DNA of 64,000 nt from Clostridium sp. Marseille-P299 (GTDB lineage Bacteria; Bacillota; Clostridia; Lachnospirales; Lachnospiraceae), in contig NZ_FJVE01000004.1 in assembly GCF_900078195.1 (NCBI RefSeq), forward strand, positions 248,001-312,000, given 5' to 3'. The notes below the pieces were generated by a model. It had not been told where the DNA came from. It searched no databases and saw only the letters and a list, made by a program, of their open reading frames with translations. Every line of letters begins with the position of its first letter. The first letter of the stretch is position 1. The translations under genes and the position numbers were made by a program. Shown in pieces: positions 46,040 through 55,527 of the stretch.

Positions 46040-47050
46040 TTATTTATTTATTAACTTAACACTTTCATTTACAAGTAATTGAGGATATAAGCAAATAACT
46101 TCTGGTGCGGCATTTTCGTTATTAATATGTTTAAATAATAATCTACAGGAATTTCTCGCCAGTTTACCTAAATCTTGATCAATTGTAGTTATCTCTGGTG
46201 AAACAACAAAATTATGTAACGTATTATCATAACTAACGATAGAATAGTCATCAGGAACTTTTTTGCCATATTCACTCAAACATTTTAAAAATCCAAGTGT
46301 CATCATATCATTACAAATAAATACTGCTGTTAAATCACTATTCACAATTTCTTTCCCCGCATTATATCCGCCGATTGCCTTATATTGGCCATCATAAATA
46401 TAATTTTCATTCACAGGTAAATTAAATTGTTTCATGGCCTCTTTATAACCAGTAACACGGGAATTCGCTTTTGCTACCGCATTTCCGATACAACCAATTT
46501 TGGTATGTCCACTTTTAACCAACATTGATACTGCTTGAAAAGAACCATTGATATTGTCTATGTAAACTTTGTTGCATTCAACATCATCCAAATAACGATC
46601 TACCATAACATATGGAACTGGAAGCGATTTTAAGTATATTTTAACTTTCTCATAGTCTTCATCGCTTCCGATACTTGGGGTATAAAGAATACCATCTACA
46701 CCTCTGGAAACCAATAGATGCAATAATTCAATATCTGCTTGGGGATTTTCATCGGAGTTTACAATCATGATTGCGTATCCCTTCTTACGGCAATATTCTT
46801 CGATTCTCTTAGATAGCGATGAGAAGAAAATATTTTCGATATCGGGAATAATTAATCCTATTACATTCGATTTTTTAGTAACCAAACTTCTTGCCTGCTG
46901 ATTCACTGTGTAATTGAATTTTTTTGCAACCTCTATAATCCTTTTTTTTGTTTCCTCAGCAATTCTACATTCTTTTTCATTAAGCACCAAAGAAACTGCT
47001 GCTGCACTTACACCTGCTTCTCGTGCAATATCTTTAATTGTAACTTTCAT
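46040..47050 (-). CDS. LacI-family regulator, RbsR-like
   Basis: 336 aa. Helix-turn-helix at residues 4-24 (IKDIAREAGVSAAAVSLVLN), hinge, then a ribose-binding-protein-like domain with NVIGLIIPDIENIFFSSL and the C-terminal TTIDQDLGKLA region. GGAGG before ATG 47050 sets the start. Downstream of the DcuC-type carrier, hydrolase and ribokinase, so it is the likely repressor of the nucleoside/ribose module. The consensus-like operator TAAAACGTTTTA upstream of the second DcuC gene (52668-52679) is its best candidate site. Confidence 0.92.
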   Translation of the reverse strand: MKVTIKDIAREAGVSAAAVSLVLNEKECRIAEETKKRIIEVAKKFNYTVNQQARSLVTKKSNVIGLIIPDIENIFFSSLSKRIEEYCRKKGYAIMIVNSDENPQADIELLHLLVSRGVDGILYTPSIGSDEDYEKVKIYLKSLPVPYVMVDRYLDDVECNKVYIDNINGSFQAVSMLVKSGHTKIGCIGNAVAKANSRVTGYKEAMKQFNLPVNENYIYDGQYKAIGGYNAGKEIVNSDLTAVFICNDMMTLGFLKCLSEYGKKVPDDYSIVSYDNTLHNFVVSPEITTIDQDLGKLARNSCRLLFKHINNENAAPEVICLYPQLLVNESVKLINK

Positions 47051-47119
47051 TTTATGTAACCTCCAGACAACCAATCCTTACAAACTATATAGTAACACAG
47101 GTTACTAATAAAAGCCATG

Positions 47120-48535
47120 CTAAAGGAATAATATCATGGATAATATAAACATAAATACAACGCCAGAAATCATGGGAATGGATGTACGCTTTACAAGTTC
47201 TAGAGGATTAATCTTAACTGTACCCGCTACAATCATAACAACTGCTGCTACCGGCGATACCGCTCTTATGATATTTCCTGCTAATGCCATTGGAATTGTG
47301 ACGGCAAAAGCACTGATACCTGCCGCTGTTGCTAATGGCATCATCAATGGCACTAATGCATAGAATAACGCCGTTCCACTACCACTTACTAAAACAATGA
47401 TTAGGGTTAGCCCAACAAGTATTAGTGGTAACACAAATCCTAAGCCTGATCCTTTGATTTCAAGCATTGTGTTTTGTAAGGATGATATTAAACCGATTGA
47501 TTTAAGGCCAGAAACATAAACAGTCGCAGCAACCAACAAAGCTACGATTGACATAGAACCACCCATGCCTTTAAAAAAGTTTTCTGTTTTACTAAAAGCT
47601 TCTGCAGTGCTTTTGTTACGAATCGTTTCGCAAAGGATAGCAACAACAAAAGAAAATAATACTGCCAGTTCAACACTTACATTAACGGTTACTCCCGCAA
47701 AAGTATCAAATATATAAATTGCAATTAACAATAAAATAGGAAATACCGGTAAAATGGTATAGACGATTCGATATATCAAACCGCCCTTGATTTCGTCTAC
47801 TTTCTCCATCTTTACTTCATCTTCATTATGTATCGGAGTTTTTTTGTCTAGATACTTTTGCCAAATAAAATGTACTACCGCCATAACTATTAATGTTGGT
47901 ATCGATACAACTGCATGATATTTTAAGACATAGTCGGATACTGTTAATCCAGTAAATTCAGGATATTTTGCAAGCTCTGTTGCAATTGCTACATTATCTC
48001 CTCCCAAAGGTGTGGGCATTACCGTTGCTGTTGTAGCAATTACAGCTGCTGTTGTAAGAGTTGTCATTCCTGCCTGACGTAATACTGGGTACAACGTTGC
48101 TAATAAAATAATCGCCAAATTAGATGCACTTGGTATTACTAAAGAAAGTAAGTTACCTATTAAGAAAACGACAGGAACTAGAATATATACGGATTTAATC
48201 TTTTTAATTGGTTTTGTTAACGTATGAACTGTAACTTCATTTGCACCAATCGCTGACATATACGCAGTATATCCACCTAAAATCATGATGATAAAACCAG
48301 CGGAAGTAAGTGACGATTTAAATTCATTGATAATTACCAGTAGTGGATCTAAGAGTAGCAATCCTGATGATTCAAAATTGCTACCACCAATTGTGTTTCC
48401 TGCAAACGATGCTACATACATTAATAAAATACCCATTACTAGCATGGTTATCTTGATATCCATCTTTTTAATTAACATAACAATAACTATAATAATTGAT
48501 AGCAGTGCGATACTATACATAATAAAGTTATTCAT
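47120..48535 (-). CDS. DcuC-family membrane carrier (first)
   Basis: 471 aa with about 12 hydrophobic helices. Family motifs include NLLSLVIPSASNLAIILLAT, TTATVMPTPLGGDN and SGSGTALFYA, as in DcuC-type C4-dicarboxylate carriers. Encoded 70 bases downstream of a nucleoside hydrolase and in line with ribokinase, so nucleoside or pentose transport is suggested by context; no C4-dicarboxylate gene is nearby. About 40-50 percent alike, by eye, to the carrier at 51266-52621. Confidence 0.85.
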   Translation of the reverse strand: MNNFIMYSIALLSIIIVIVMLIKKMDIKITMLVMGILLMYVASFAGNTIGGSNFESSGLLLLDPLLVIINEFKSSLTSAGFIIMILGGYTAYMSAIGANEVTVHTLTKPIKKIKSVYILVPVVFLIGNLLSLVIPSASNLAIILLATLYPVLRQAGMTTLTTAAVIATTATVMPTPLGGDNVAIATELAKYPEFTGLTVSDYVLKYHAVVSIPTLIVMAVVHFIWQKYLDKKTPIHNEDEVKMEKVDEIKGGLIYRIVYTILPVFPILLLIAIYIFDTFAGVTVNVSVELAVLFSFVVAILCETIRNKSTAEAFSKTENFFKGMGGSMSIVALLVAATVYVSGLKSIGLISSLQNTMLEIKGSGLGFVLPLILVGLTLIIVLVSGSGTALFYALVPLMMPLATAAGISAFAVTIPMALAGNIIRAVSPVAAVVMIVAGTVKINPLELVKRTSIPMISGVVFMFILSMILFL

Positions 48536-48606
48536 ATGAAGTCACTTCCTTCCGCTTATTTTACATCAGGCCCTACAGCTTTTATGTCTTATAAAATTAC
48601 ATTTAA

Positions 48607-49527
48607 CTAATTGCACTTACGAATTGATTCTTTAAACCATTGACGGAATTTATCCGGATCAATATCAAGACAAATCTTAGCATTGTTTGGTTGTTTTAGA
48701 TAACCTCTTAAGTCAACTACGGTACATCCTGCAGTCATTGAACCTGCAAGTTCAACATCAATGTAGGTATCTACTACTTCATAAATTTCAGGAGCAAGTA
48801 GGTAAGCGATAGCAGTACTATCATACATTTTTAACCCTGTGTTAAAACTACCACCACGATATTTTTTGAATAAGCAGTATGCCATTTCTCCTGTTTTATT
48901 CATAGTTTTAATTTCTTCACTATCCTCTGGCAATACCAATGCCTTCATACCAACATCTAAGCCTACCATGGTAATTTCAAGTCTGCTATGGAATAGGATA
49001 TGTGCAGCTTCTGGGTCAACACCTACATTATATTCTGACATAACACCCTTATTTCCACGGCTTGCACTTCCACCCATCATAACAACTTCTTTGATGTTTT
49101 CTTTTACTTCTGGATATACCTTTAATAAAAGTGCTACGTTTGTTAATGGCCCAATAGCAACGATTGTTATTGGCTCTTCGCTTTCCATGATAACCTTTCT
49201 CATGGCATTTATTGCGTGCTCTTTTATTGGCGTTTGAGTTGGATCTTCAAAATCATAACCTTCCATACCACTCTTACCATGAACTGAGCTAGCGTCTTCA
49301 TAAGGTCTGATGAGTGGCCCCTCTGCTCCTACTGCAACTGGGATATTCTCTTTTTCAAAGAATTTTAATAAACGCAATGCATTGTATGTGGTTTTATCTA
49401 ATCCAACATTACCTGCTACAGTGGTAATTAACTTTACATCTAATTCCTCTGAATATAATGCAATCGCAATTGCTAAGGCATCATCAATGCCTGGATCTGT
49501 ATCTATAATAATTGGTCTTTTATTCAT
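48607..49527 (-). CDS. Inosine/uridine-preferring nucleoside hydrolase
   Basis: 306 aa of the IUNH family. Ca2+-binding N-terminal motif DTDPGIDDALA (~residues 9-19), VGPLTNVALLLK-type segment (AIGPLTNVALLL), VMMGG and later YDSTAIAYLLAPE. Cleaves ribonucleosides to base and ribose; ribose would go to the ribokinase just upstream. GAAAGAGAG before ATG 49527. A 97-base gap to ribokinase contains two 13-bp palindromes (49580-49613). Confidence 0.94.
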   Translation of the reverse strand: MNKRPIIIDTDPGIDDALAIAIALYSEELDVKLITTVAGNVGLDKTTYNALRLLKFFEKENIPVAVGAEGPLIRPYEDASSVHGKSGMEGYDFEDPTQTPIKEHAINAMRKVIMESEEPITIVAIGPLTNVALLLKVYPEVKENIKEVVMMGGSASRGNKGVMSEYNVGVDPEAAHILFHSRLEITMVGLDVGMKALVLPEDSEEIKTMNKTGEMAYCLFKKYRGGSFNTGLKMYDSTAIAYLLAPEIYEVVDTYIDVELAGSMTAGCTVVDLRGYLKQPNNAKICLDIDPDKFRQWFKESIRKCN

Positions 49528-49579
49528 AATTTTCTCTCTTTCTGCCTTTGGCTGAACACAATAATGAAAAGGATTTTCC

Positions 49580-49613
49580 TTTCCAGTGGAAATACTGCTA
49601 TTTCACAGTGAAA
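49580..49613. promoter_or_regulatory. Two 13-bp palindromes 21 bp apart
   Basis: TTTCCAGTGGAAA (49580-49592) and TTTCACAGTGAAA (49601-49613) are both perfect around a central base and lie two helical turns apart, in the gap between ribokinase and nucleoside hydrolase. They suggest tandem operator sites for one regulator, or paired small hairpins. Confidence 0.5.
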
Positions 49614-49624
49614 ACACTATTATT

Positions 49625-50542
49625 TTACTTATTCTCTTTAAAATATTCCTCTACTTCATTTAAGTAAGGTATCGCAACCTGTGCACCCTCTTTAGTAACT
49701 GTTAGAGCTGCTACATCGGAAGCAAATCTTAAACCTTCTATAAAATCTTTATCGTAAACGATATAGCGACATAAAGCTCCAATATAGGAATCTCCTGCTG
49801 CTGTTGTATCCACGGCTTTTACTTTTCTTGAATCTATATGCTGAAGTTTACCATTGTAATTTGTAATACTTCCATCTGTACCAAGTGTAACAATCGCCTT
49901 TACACCCTTAGCCTGAAATACATCCAGTACCTCTTGATAGGTGCCTTCATTATCAGGGTAAATACCAGTTAATAACTCACATTCGCTTTGATTTACAATA
50001 ATTAAATCTAAATATTGATATAAATCATCTTCTAATACTCTTGCAGGAGCAGGGTTTAAAATCGTATAAAGTCCAAGTTCTTTTGCATACTTTAAAGATT
50101 TCTTAACAACTTCAAAATCATTTTCTAGCTGTGTTAAGAAAACATCCCCTGGATTCCCAATCTTTTGTAATTTATCTTTTATAGAATCAAAATCCAATGC
50201 ATGATTTGCACCATTACTTAGTATAATTCTGTTATCATTGTTACACCTCGTAATCATAGCAACTCCCGATGAAACGTCATCAGAAATCTCTACATTAGAA
50301 ACATCTACACCATAGTTTTTTAAATCCTCTACTAATTGCTTACCAAAGATGTCATTTCCAACTTTAGCAATCATTTTAACTTCTACACCAAGTTTAGCCG
50401 CAGCTACTGCTTGGTTACCGCCCTTACCACCTGAATTCATAAAGAAACCATATCCATTAATAGTTTCACCGCTCTTTGGCATATAATCACTTTGAATTGA
50501 AAGGTCCATATTTAGGCTGCCTAGTACTATTAGTTTTTTCAT
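49625..50542 (-). CDS. rbsK: Ribokinase
   Basis: 305 aa PfkB-family kinase. N-terminal LGSLNMDLSI and NSGGKGGNQAVAAAKLG (ribose-binding and PfkB signature 1), C-terminal DTTAAGDSYIGAL with the catalytic Asp in the anion-hole region. The GGKGGNQ wording is characteristic of ribokinase. Phosphorylates ribose released by the hydrolase. AAGAGGTGA before the ATG. Confidence 0.93.
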   Translation of the reverse strand: MKKLIVLGSLNMDLSIQSDYMPKSGETINGYGFFMNSGGKGGNQAVAAAKLGVEVKMIAKVGNDIFGKQLVEDLKNYGVDVSNVEISDDVSSGVAMITRCNNDNRIILSNGANHALDFDSIKDKLQKIGNPGDVFLTQLENDFEVVKKSLKYAKELGLYTILNPAPARVLEDDLYQYLDLIIVNQSECELLTGIYPDNEGTYQEVLDVFQAKGVKAIVTLGTDGSITNYNGKLQHIDSRKVKAVDTTAAGDSYIGALCRYIVYDKDFIEGLRFASDVAALTVTKEGAQVAIPYLNEVEEYFKENK

Positions 50543-50655
50543 AATTGGTCACCTCTTCTTTAATAAAACTGCCACTTCACAGTCATTTTTCATTCGTAAT
50601 CAAATTGCCAGTCAAGCATGCGCATTTCCTCATATATCTGAAGTCTTTCCATAAA

Positions 50656-51072
50656 TCATACACTATGATATTTAACCATTCCCGGTCCTAAGTCCTTAGT
50701 CGGTCTTTCAATAAAGCCAAACTTTTTATAAAATCCAGCCAGTCCTGGAGTAGACATAAGCCCTATATATGCGCCATCGCATGCTGTCTTTGAAATGTAT
50801 TCTTCTAAACGATTCATCAACATAGAACCTATCTTACGTTTTTGATATTCAGGAATAACTACAACATCCTTAATAAAAAAAACAATTCTTCCATCTCCGA
50901 CGATTCTTGAAATCCCTACGGGCTTTCCATCATCAAAAATCACCACTGTATAAAGAGAATTCTCAAGGGAAATTTTTACGTCTTCATAACCATATTCCTT
51001 AAAATTTACCTGCTTTCTGACATCGATATATATTTCTGGAGTTAATGCATTATCAACAACTTCTAATTTCAT
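50656..51072 (-). CDS. GNAT-family N-acetyltransferase
   Basis: 138 aa. The acetyl-CoA-binding motif A is VVIPEYQKRKIGSMLMNRL (Q/RxxGxG/A-like), with preceding strand FIKDVVV and the end YKKFGF. Small single-domain GNAT; substrate unknown. ATAGGTGATTGG before the ATG. It is 113 bases upstream of ribokinase and follows the terminator of the second carrier, so it may start its own transcript. Two near-identical AAATATAACGAAC direct repeats lie just upstream (about 51102-51150). Confidence 0.9.
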   Translation of the reverse strand: MKLEVVDNALTPEIYIDVRKQVNFKEYGYEDVKISLENSLYTVVIFDDGKPVGISRIVGDGRIVFFIKDVVVIPEYQKRKIGSMLMNRLEEYISKTACDGAYIGLMSTPGLAGFYKKFGFIERPTKDLGPGMVKYHSV

Positions 51073-51233
51073 CCAATCACCTATATCTTAAATATCCCTT
51101 CAAAAATATAACGAACTATAATCTCTTTTTAAATATAACGAACCATAATCTCTAAATAATTTGCTTTTAAATATTTCTACTAAATTAAAAGCTTTTACTG
51201 CAGTTTAAACGATAACTTGAATATTATTATAAA

Positions 51234-51257
51234 AATGAGCGCCAGTAAGCGCTCATT
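51234..51257 (-). terminator. Terminator after the second DcuC-type gene
   Basis: Perfect 9-bp stem AATGAGCGC / GCGCTCATT with a 6-nt loop, then TTTTATAAT on the minus strand, 8 bases after the stop at 51266. Confidence 0.85.
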
Positions 51258-51265
51258 CTTTTAGC

Positions 51266-52621
51266 TTAGAATAATAACACAAATGATAAAACTAAGCAGC
51301 TTATCGTTCCAACAATAATTGGCACGCTTGTTCTCTTAACTAACTGAATTGGAGTTGCTCCAGTTGATGATGCTACAATAACGATAACAGCTGCCACTGG
51401 TGATATCGAACGCACCAAGTTAGCAATCATCTGCATTGGTAGAGCGATCATCGCTGGTGATACACCTGCTGCCGCAGCAACACTTGGAATTAATCCAACC
51501 GTTGCATAAAATACAGATAATCCATTACCACTAATTAATCCAATCACAAATGTAATTCCACTAAACGCTAACATCATAATAACGCCAGCACCTTCTAATC
51601 CATTTGCTGATTCCATAAGCATATCAACAACACCTAGAGCTTTTAATCCATTAACGAATACAGTTGCTGCAACCATTATGGATACTACAGATGCTAAACC
51701 AGTTCCCATACCTTTGAAAAACTCTTGCACATCTTGAGTAACCTTAGGGATTTGTCTTTTTCTTAAAGCTTCACATATAATTGTTACAATTAAACTGATA
51801 AAAGTAATAGTTACTAGGCCAACATTTAATGAAGGAAATCCTAAATTTATAACAATTACTAAAATCAAAGGTAATACTGGTAATAATCCATAAAAGGTTG
51901 GAGGTAGATCTTCACGTAGACCTTTTAACTCAGTTTTAAATGTAGTACCTTTTGCTTCATCCTTTTTATCACAATATTTTTGCCAAAAATAATGTGCAAT
52001 AGTCATAAGAAGTAATGAAGGAATGGAAATAGCCGCATGCTTTCCAACATAATCAAGTATTGTCATCCCAAAAGTTTCAGCTGCGATTACATTGTCAGCT
52101 CCAAGGGGTGTAGGCACGATCGTTGCTGTAGTAGCAATAATACCTGCTGCTGTTAAAGGGCTCATTCCGACTCTTGTTAAAATTGGGAAGAGTGTTGCCA
52201 TTAATAATACGCCTAAGCTAGAAGCACTTGGTACAACTAATGACAATAAGTTTCCTAGTAAAAATATAATTGGCACTAAGACATATTTTGATTTGATCTT
52301 ACCGATCGGTTTTAACATAATCTGAACAGTTTTATCATTAGCACCAATATAAGTCATGTAGGTTGAATAACCCATTAAAGTCATAAGTGTTAAACCTATG
52401 TTACCTAATTGACTTAAAAATGCTGTCTCAATATTTTTGAAAATATCAAGCAGCGCAAAACCAGTTGTAGAATCACTATCCAAAACTGGATGTCCTAAAA
52501 TGACAGCTGCAGCTAATAAAATAATTCCACATAAAAGTAATGCAATTGTAGTATTATATTTCTTTACAATTAACACTGTAAGCAATATTATTGCTGCAAT
52601 TGAAATAATAATCTCGACCAT
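51266..52621 (-). CDS. DcuC-family membrane carrier (second)
   Basis: 451 aa, about 12 helices, with NLLSLVVPSASSLGVLLMAT, TTATIVPTPLGADN and ISGNGLSVFYA, paralogous to the carrier at 47120-48535. AAAGGAG before ATG 52621. Own promoter at 52692-52721 with a LacI-type operator just downstream of the start site, and a terminator behind the gene. Context (ribokinase, nucleoside hydrolase, LacI) suggests nucleoside uptake; the family name implies C4-dicarboxylates, so the substrate is unsettled. Confidence 0.85.
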   Translation of the reverse strand: MVEIIISIAAIILLTVLIVKKYNTTIALLLCGIILLAAAVILGHPVLDSDSTTGFALLDIFKNIETAFLSQLGNIGLTLMTLMGYSTYMTYIGANDKTVQIMLKPIGKIKSKYVLVPIIFLLGNLLSLVVPSASSLGVLLMATLFPILTRVGMSPLTAAGIIATTATIVPTPLGADNVIAAETFGMTILDYVGKHAAISIPSLLLMTIAHYFWQKYCDKKDEAKGTTFKTELKGLREDLPPTFYGLLPVLPLILVIVINLGFPSLNVGLVTITFISLIVTIICEALRKRQIPKVTQDVQEFFKGMGTGLASVVSIMVAATVFVNGLKALGVVDMLMESANGLEGAGVIMMLAFSGITFVIGLISGNGLSVFYATVGLIPSVAAAAGVSPAMIALPMQMIANLVRSISPVAAVIVIVASSTGATPIQLVKRTSVPIIVGTISCLVLSFVLLF

Positions 52622-52667
52622 ATTTGTTCTCCTTTTCTTCTGTTATAATTGAATCTAGAGCAAATGG

Positions 52668-52721
52668 TAAAACGTTTTATCTTATGAGTATAAAATATCA
52701 TATTTTTATTAACCTTGTCAA
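52668..52721 (-). promoter_or_regulatory. Promoter and LacI-type operator of the second DcuC gene
   Basis: Minus strand: TTGACA (52716-52721), 18-base spacer, TATTTT (52692-52697). The perfect palindrome TAAAACGTTTTA (52668-52679) lies near +8, a classical LacI-family operator with central CG. The RbsR-like protein at 46040-47050 is the expected ligand. The 513-base gap 52622-53134 otherwise holds a REP-like palindrome and the terminator at 52997-53040. Confidence 0.7.
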
Positions 52722-52858
52722 TAAAAATATAAGACGCCTTCATACATTTTGTTTAAAATAGATTTTATTTTTAATTGTTTTTGTAAGTTTTGCATAAATA
52801 ATTTTATTGTATTTTCTATTATTTGGTATATTCTTTATTAGAGGCATTAAGAACTAAA

Positions 52859-52918
52859 GTGCGCTTCATACACTCTCGCGAGCAAATACTTATATAACAC
52901 ACCTTTTGCTCCGCGCAC
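52859..52918. repeat. GC-rich REP-like palindrome
   Basis: Outer GTGCGC (52859) and GCGCAC (52913-52918) enclose CGCGAGCAAA and TTTTGCTCCGCG, giving an imperfect cruciform much richer in GC than the region. No T-run. Resembles the element at 28382-28436 in style, not in exact sequence. Confidence 0.5.
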
Positions 52919-52996
52919 AGATGCGTATCCTTAGGGGGAACGATTTTTAAATAATAGAACAAAGCGTTTATGCTTTTATTTCTTATCATTAAAAAA

Positions 52997-53040
52997 AGAC
53001 AGATGTATCATGACTAATTTATTGTCATATACAACTGTCT
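52997..53040 (-). terminator. Terminator of the 53-64 kb cluster
   Basis: AGACAG-A-TGTAT-C-ATGAC (52997-53014) pairs with GTCAT-ATACA-A-CTGTCT (to 53040), followed on the minus strand by TTTTTTT. It is the first strong terminator after the long minus-strand gene run. Confidence 0.88.
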
Positions 53041-53134
53041 CTTATTTAATATGCTAAGCTCCTTCTCAAGCTCCTTATATTTTATCAAACAAACTTTTTC
53101 TATGCTATTCTCGTACCCTTATAATGCCTATATT

Positions 53135-54466
53135 CTACCGTATATCCTTATATAACTTTGCAATCTTATTAACATCCACACCACTTCGATACATCTTTCT
53201 TAAACGATTCATCTGCCACATCAATTTAAGCTTAGGAATCGTACCTTTTGGGAATCTTCTATCCGAAGTATAGATACGTTTCTTGGTCATTCCTAACTTT
53301 TCATTTCTTTCTTTTAATGTAAGGGATAGTTGATAGTCCTCCATAATAGGAAGATCAGGGAACATCCCTATTTCGAAAAATAAGTCTCGATCAATAAAAA
53401 GCCCTTGATCACCAAATATTACTTTTCTATCTTTTACTCGATGATTAGAAATAACCCTACATGTCCACATAAAGAAATTCCAAGAATGAAAAGCAATTCC
53501 AAAACATCCTACTCTATGGTCTTTCATTACATACCGAATTTGGCTGAGAGGATTCTTTGGAAGCTCACTGTCACAATGCAGAAAGAATAAAATATCACCA
53601 GTACTTTCTTTTGCCCCAAGATTCATTTGATTTTGTCTTCCCTTTTTCGAATGAAGAATACGAAATTCTAAGTCCAGTAATTCCAAGGTTTTATCAGTAC
53701 TCCCTCCGTCCACAAATAAAATTTCACATTTATTTTTAAGAGGTCTTAATTGCTCTTGCATCTTAATTATTGTAGCTTCTTCATTATAAATAGGAACAAT
53801 AATAGAAATACGGCTTGTCCGCATTAAATACTTACCAGTCATTGTTTGTTGTAGGCTCTTATCTGTGCGCATTCGTTCTTTAAATCTTTTTAAATCCTCT
53901 GGAACATCCATATCTGATAACTTTGGTATATATCCTATTGTTATCCCGTGATCCCTTAAGTATTTAGAAGTATTCTCAAGCACCTTATCATGCCCATAAC
54001 TTTGTTTATGAAACACTTCAATATATGGAGTTTTCATTCCAACTAAATAATATCCTCCATCTGAAGTGGGCCCAAATACTACATCCTTACTTTCTAAAAT
54101 ACAAAAAGCCTTTTGAAGATGTTTTGCTCTAATCTCAGGTACATCCGTTCCAATTAAAATACAAGCGTCATATCCATGGCCTAAAACGCTTTGAATGCCA
54201 TGATACATTTTTTCACCCAAATCTGTTCCGGTCTGAGGGAAATACTCCTTATCACTACCTAAAATAGAAACCAGGCCATCTTCTTTACCTTCTGGGGTGT
54301 AGCAAACATAGATATCTGCGCCTACCTTCTGGCACTCCTCTTTTATATCATAAAGAAAACAACGATGCAGCTGTGCACATTCCGATGGCTTAAGCCAAGG
54401 CATCATTCTCGTTTTCGTCTCTCCCGGGATAGGTACCCGTGTAAATATAATGATTGCTCTTTTCAT
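53135..54466 (-). CDS. Fused glycosyltransferase: TIGR04282-type (DUF2064) + TIGR04283-type
   Basis: 443 aa with two domains usually found as separate proteins. Residues ~1-205 are DUF2064-like (IFTRVPIPGETKTRM, then GTDVPEI and GPTSDGGYYLVG), related to nucleotidyl/glycosyltransferases. Residues ~218-443 form a GT2 domain with IIVPIYNEEATI, FVDGGSTDKT, FLHCDSELP (DxD-like) and FGDQGLFIDRDLF. Both subfamilies were named from arsenosugar-type loci, but no ArsM or ArsS-like gene is visible here. GGAG precedes ATG 54466. Last gene before the terminator. Confidence 0.88.
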   Translation of the reverse strand: MKRAIIIFTRVPIPGETKTRMMPWLKPSECAQLHRCFLYDIKEECQKVGADIYVCYTPEGKEDGLVSILGSDKEYFPQTGTDLGEKMYHGIQSVLGHGYDACILIGTDVPEIRAKHLQKAFCILESKDVVFGPTSDGGYYLVGMKTPYIEVFHKQSYGHDKVLENTSKYLRDHGITIGYIPKLSDMDVPEDLKRFKERMRTDKSLQQTMTGKYLMRTSRISIIVPIYNEEATIIKMQEQLRPLKNKCEILFVDGGSTDKTLELLDLEFRILHSKKGRQNQMNLGAKESTGDILFFLHCDSELPKNPLSQIRYVMKDHRVGCFGIAFHSWNFFMWTCRVISNHRVKDRKVIFGDQGLFIDRDLFFEIGMFPDLPIMEDYQLSLTLKERNEKLGMTKKRIYTSDRRFPKGTIPKLKLMWQMNRLRKMYRSGVDVNKIAKLYKDIR

Positions 54467-54549
54467 TTACTTATTATCTCCAGTATCTTAATTAATTACT
54501 GCCTTTTGTTACTTATTAGTGTGAAATAGGTTTTTCTTCAAGCTTCATA

Positions 54550-55527
54550 TTACCAGAACTTTGTTTTTATTCGATTCATTAGCGACTTTTCTGTATCTGG
54601 ATCTTCGTGAATCCCTAAAATTTCTGTTAAAATGTGTGACACATTTTCACATCCATTTCTACTAAGATGCCCCGCACAGGATCCACAATACGTATAAATG
54701 TGCTTATAATTTTTCAATGCTTTTGGCATTCTTTTTGCTAACTCTGGCTCTTTCACCCCAGCGCAGCCTCCAAGCCCACAACACTGTGCCTCCTGTATGA
54801 CATGAACCTCACCGTTTAGATAAGTATTCATCCATGAAAGCCACCTATTTTCTTTGCGATCTGGGCAAGGTCTAAAGACCTGTATGTCTCCTTTAATTTT
54901 CTGACCAATTCCAAGTTCTTGAAGCTTCTCATAAATACTAACTACCTTAACCTGTAATTTTCCTTCTAAAAAGTCATAACAATTAGGACAGACCATAATT
55001 ACTTCCTGAATATTAAACTTTTTCAATCTATCATTCAAATTATCTAAGAGTAGTTTCTCCTGCTTGTACAATCCCAATTCAGCGATTGGTTTCCCACAAC
55101 AATCAAATACCACACCTATGTCTGCCTTCTCTTTTAATAAATCAACTAGCCTCTTTGTGGTTCTGGGATAAAACGATGGAAAATTACAACCGGGAAACAA
55201 TACACTTTTTCCCGGCTGCTTATAATTCCGAAAGAGATAGTTCTTCTTTTCACCTAGAAGCATGTTGTACCCCTTTACAGGTAACTTTCCATTATTTTTT
55301 TCTGTTTGCTCCCTACGTATTTGAAGAATAACTTCTCTTCCATCAATTCCTTTTGGACAAACCTCAGAGCATTTTCCACATAAAAAGCAGTGATAAGCCA
55401 ATTCTTTAAAATCTTTCATAGCACCGATATCTATCTTATACTTGTCAAGAAACAGACAGTTCTTCATACACAAACCACAATGTATACATGAATTTGTATC
55501 TACCGATTTATGAAATTCCTTTTTCAT
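54550..55527 (-). CDS. HdrD/GlpC-like iron-sulfur oxidoreductase subunit
   Basis: 325 aa. Two 4Fe-4S motifs: Cys14-17-20 with Cys24, and Cys47-50-53-Cys57 followed by Pro. The C-terminal half has two CCG-type elements (VVFDCCGKP and AQCCGLGGCAG) plus CPNCYDF, as in heterodisulfide-reductase HdrD, GlpC and LutA. Such proteins pass electrons or bind a special cubane cluster at CCG sites. AAGGAAG before ATG 55527, overlapping the membrane-protein gene by 20 bases, so the two are coupled. No flavin or haem partner is obvious nearby. Confidence 0.87.
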   Translation of the reverse strand: MKKEFHKSVDTNSCIHCGLCMKNCLFLDKYKIDIGAMKDFKELAYHCFLCGKCSEVCPKGIDGREVILQIRREQTEKNNGKLPVKGYNMLLGEKKNYLFRNYKQPGKSVLFPGCNFPSFYPRTTKRLVDLLKEKADIGVVFDCCGKPIAELGLYKQEKLLLDNLNDRLKKFNIQEVIMVCPNCYDFLEGKLQVKVVSIYEKLQELGIGQKIKGDIQVFRPCPDRKENRWLSWMNTYLNGEVHVIQEAQCCGLGGCAGVKEPELAKRMPKALKNYKHIYTYCGSCAGHLSRNGCENVSHILTEILGIHEDPDTEKSLMNRIKTKFW

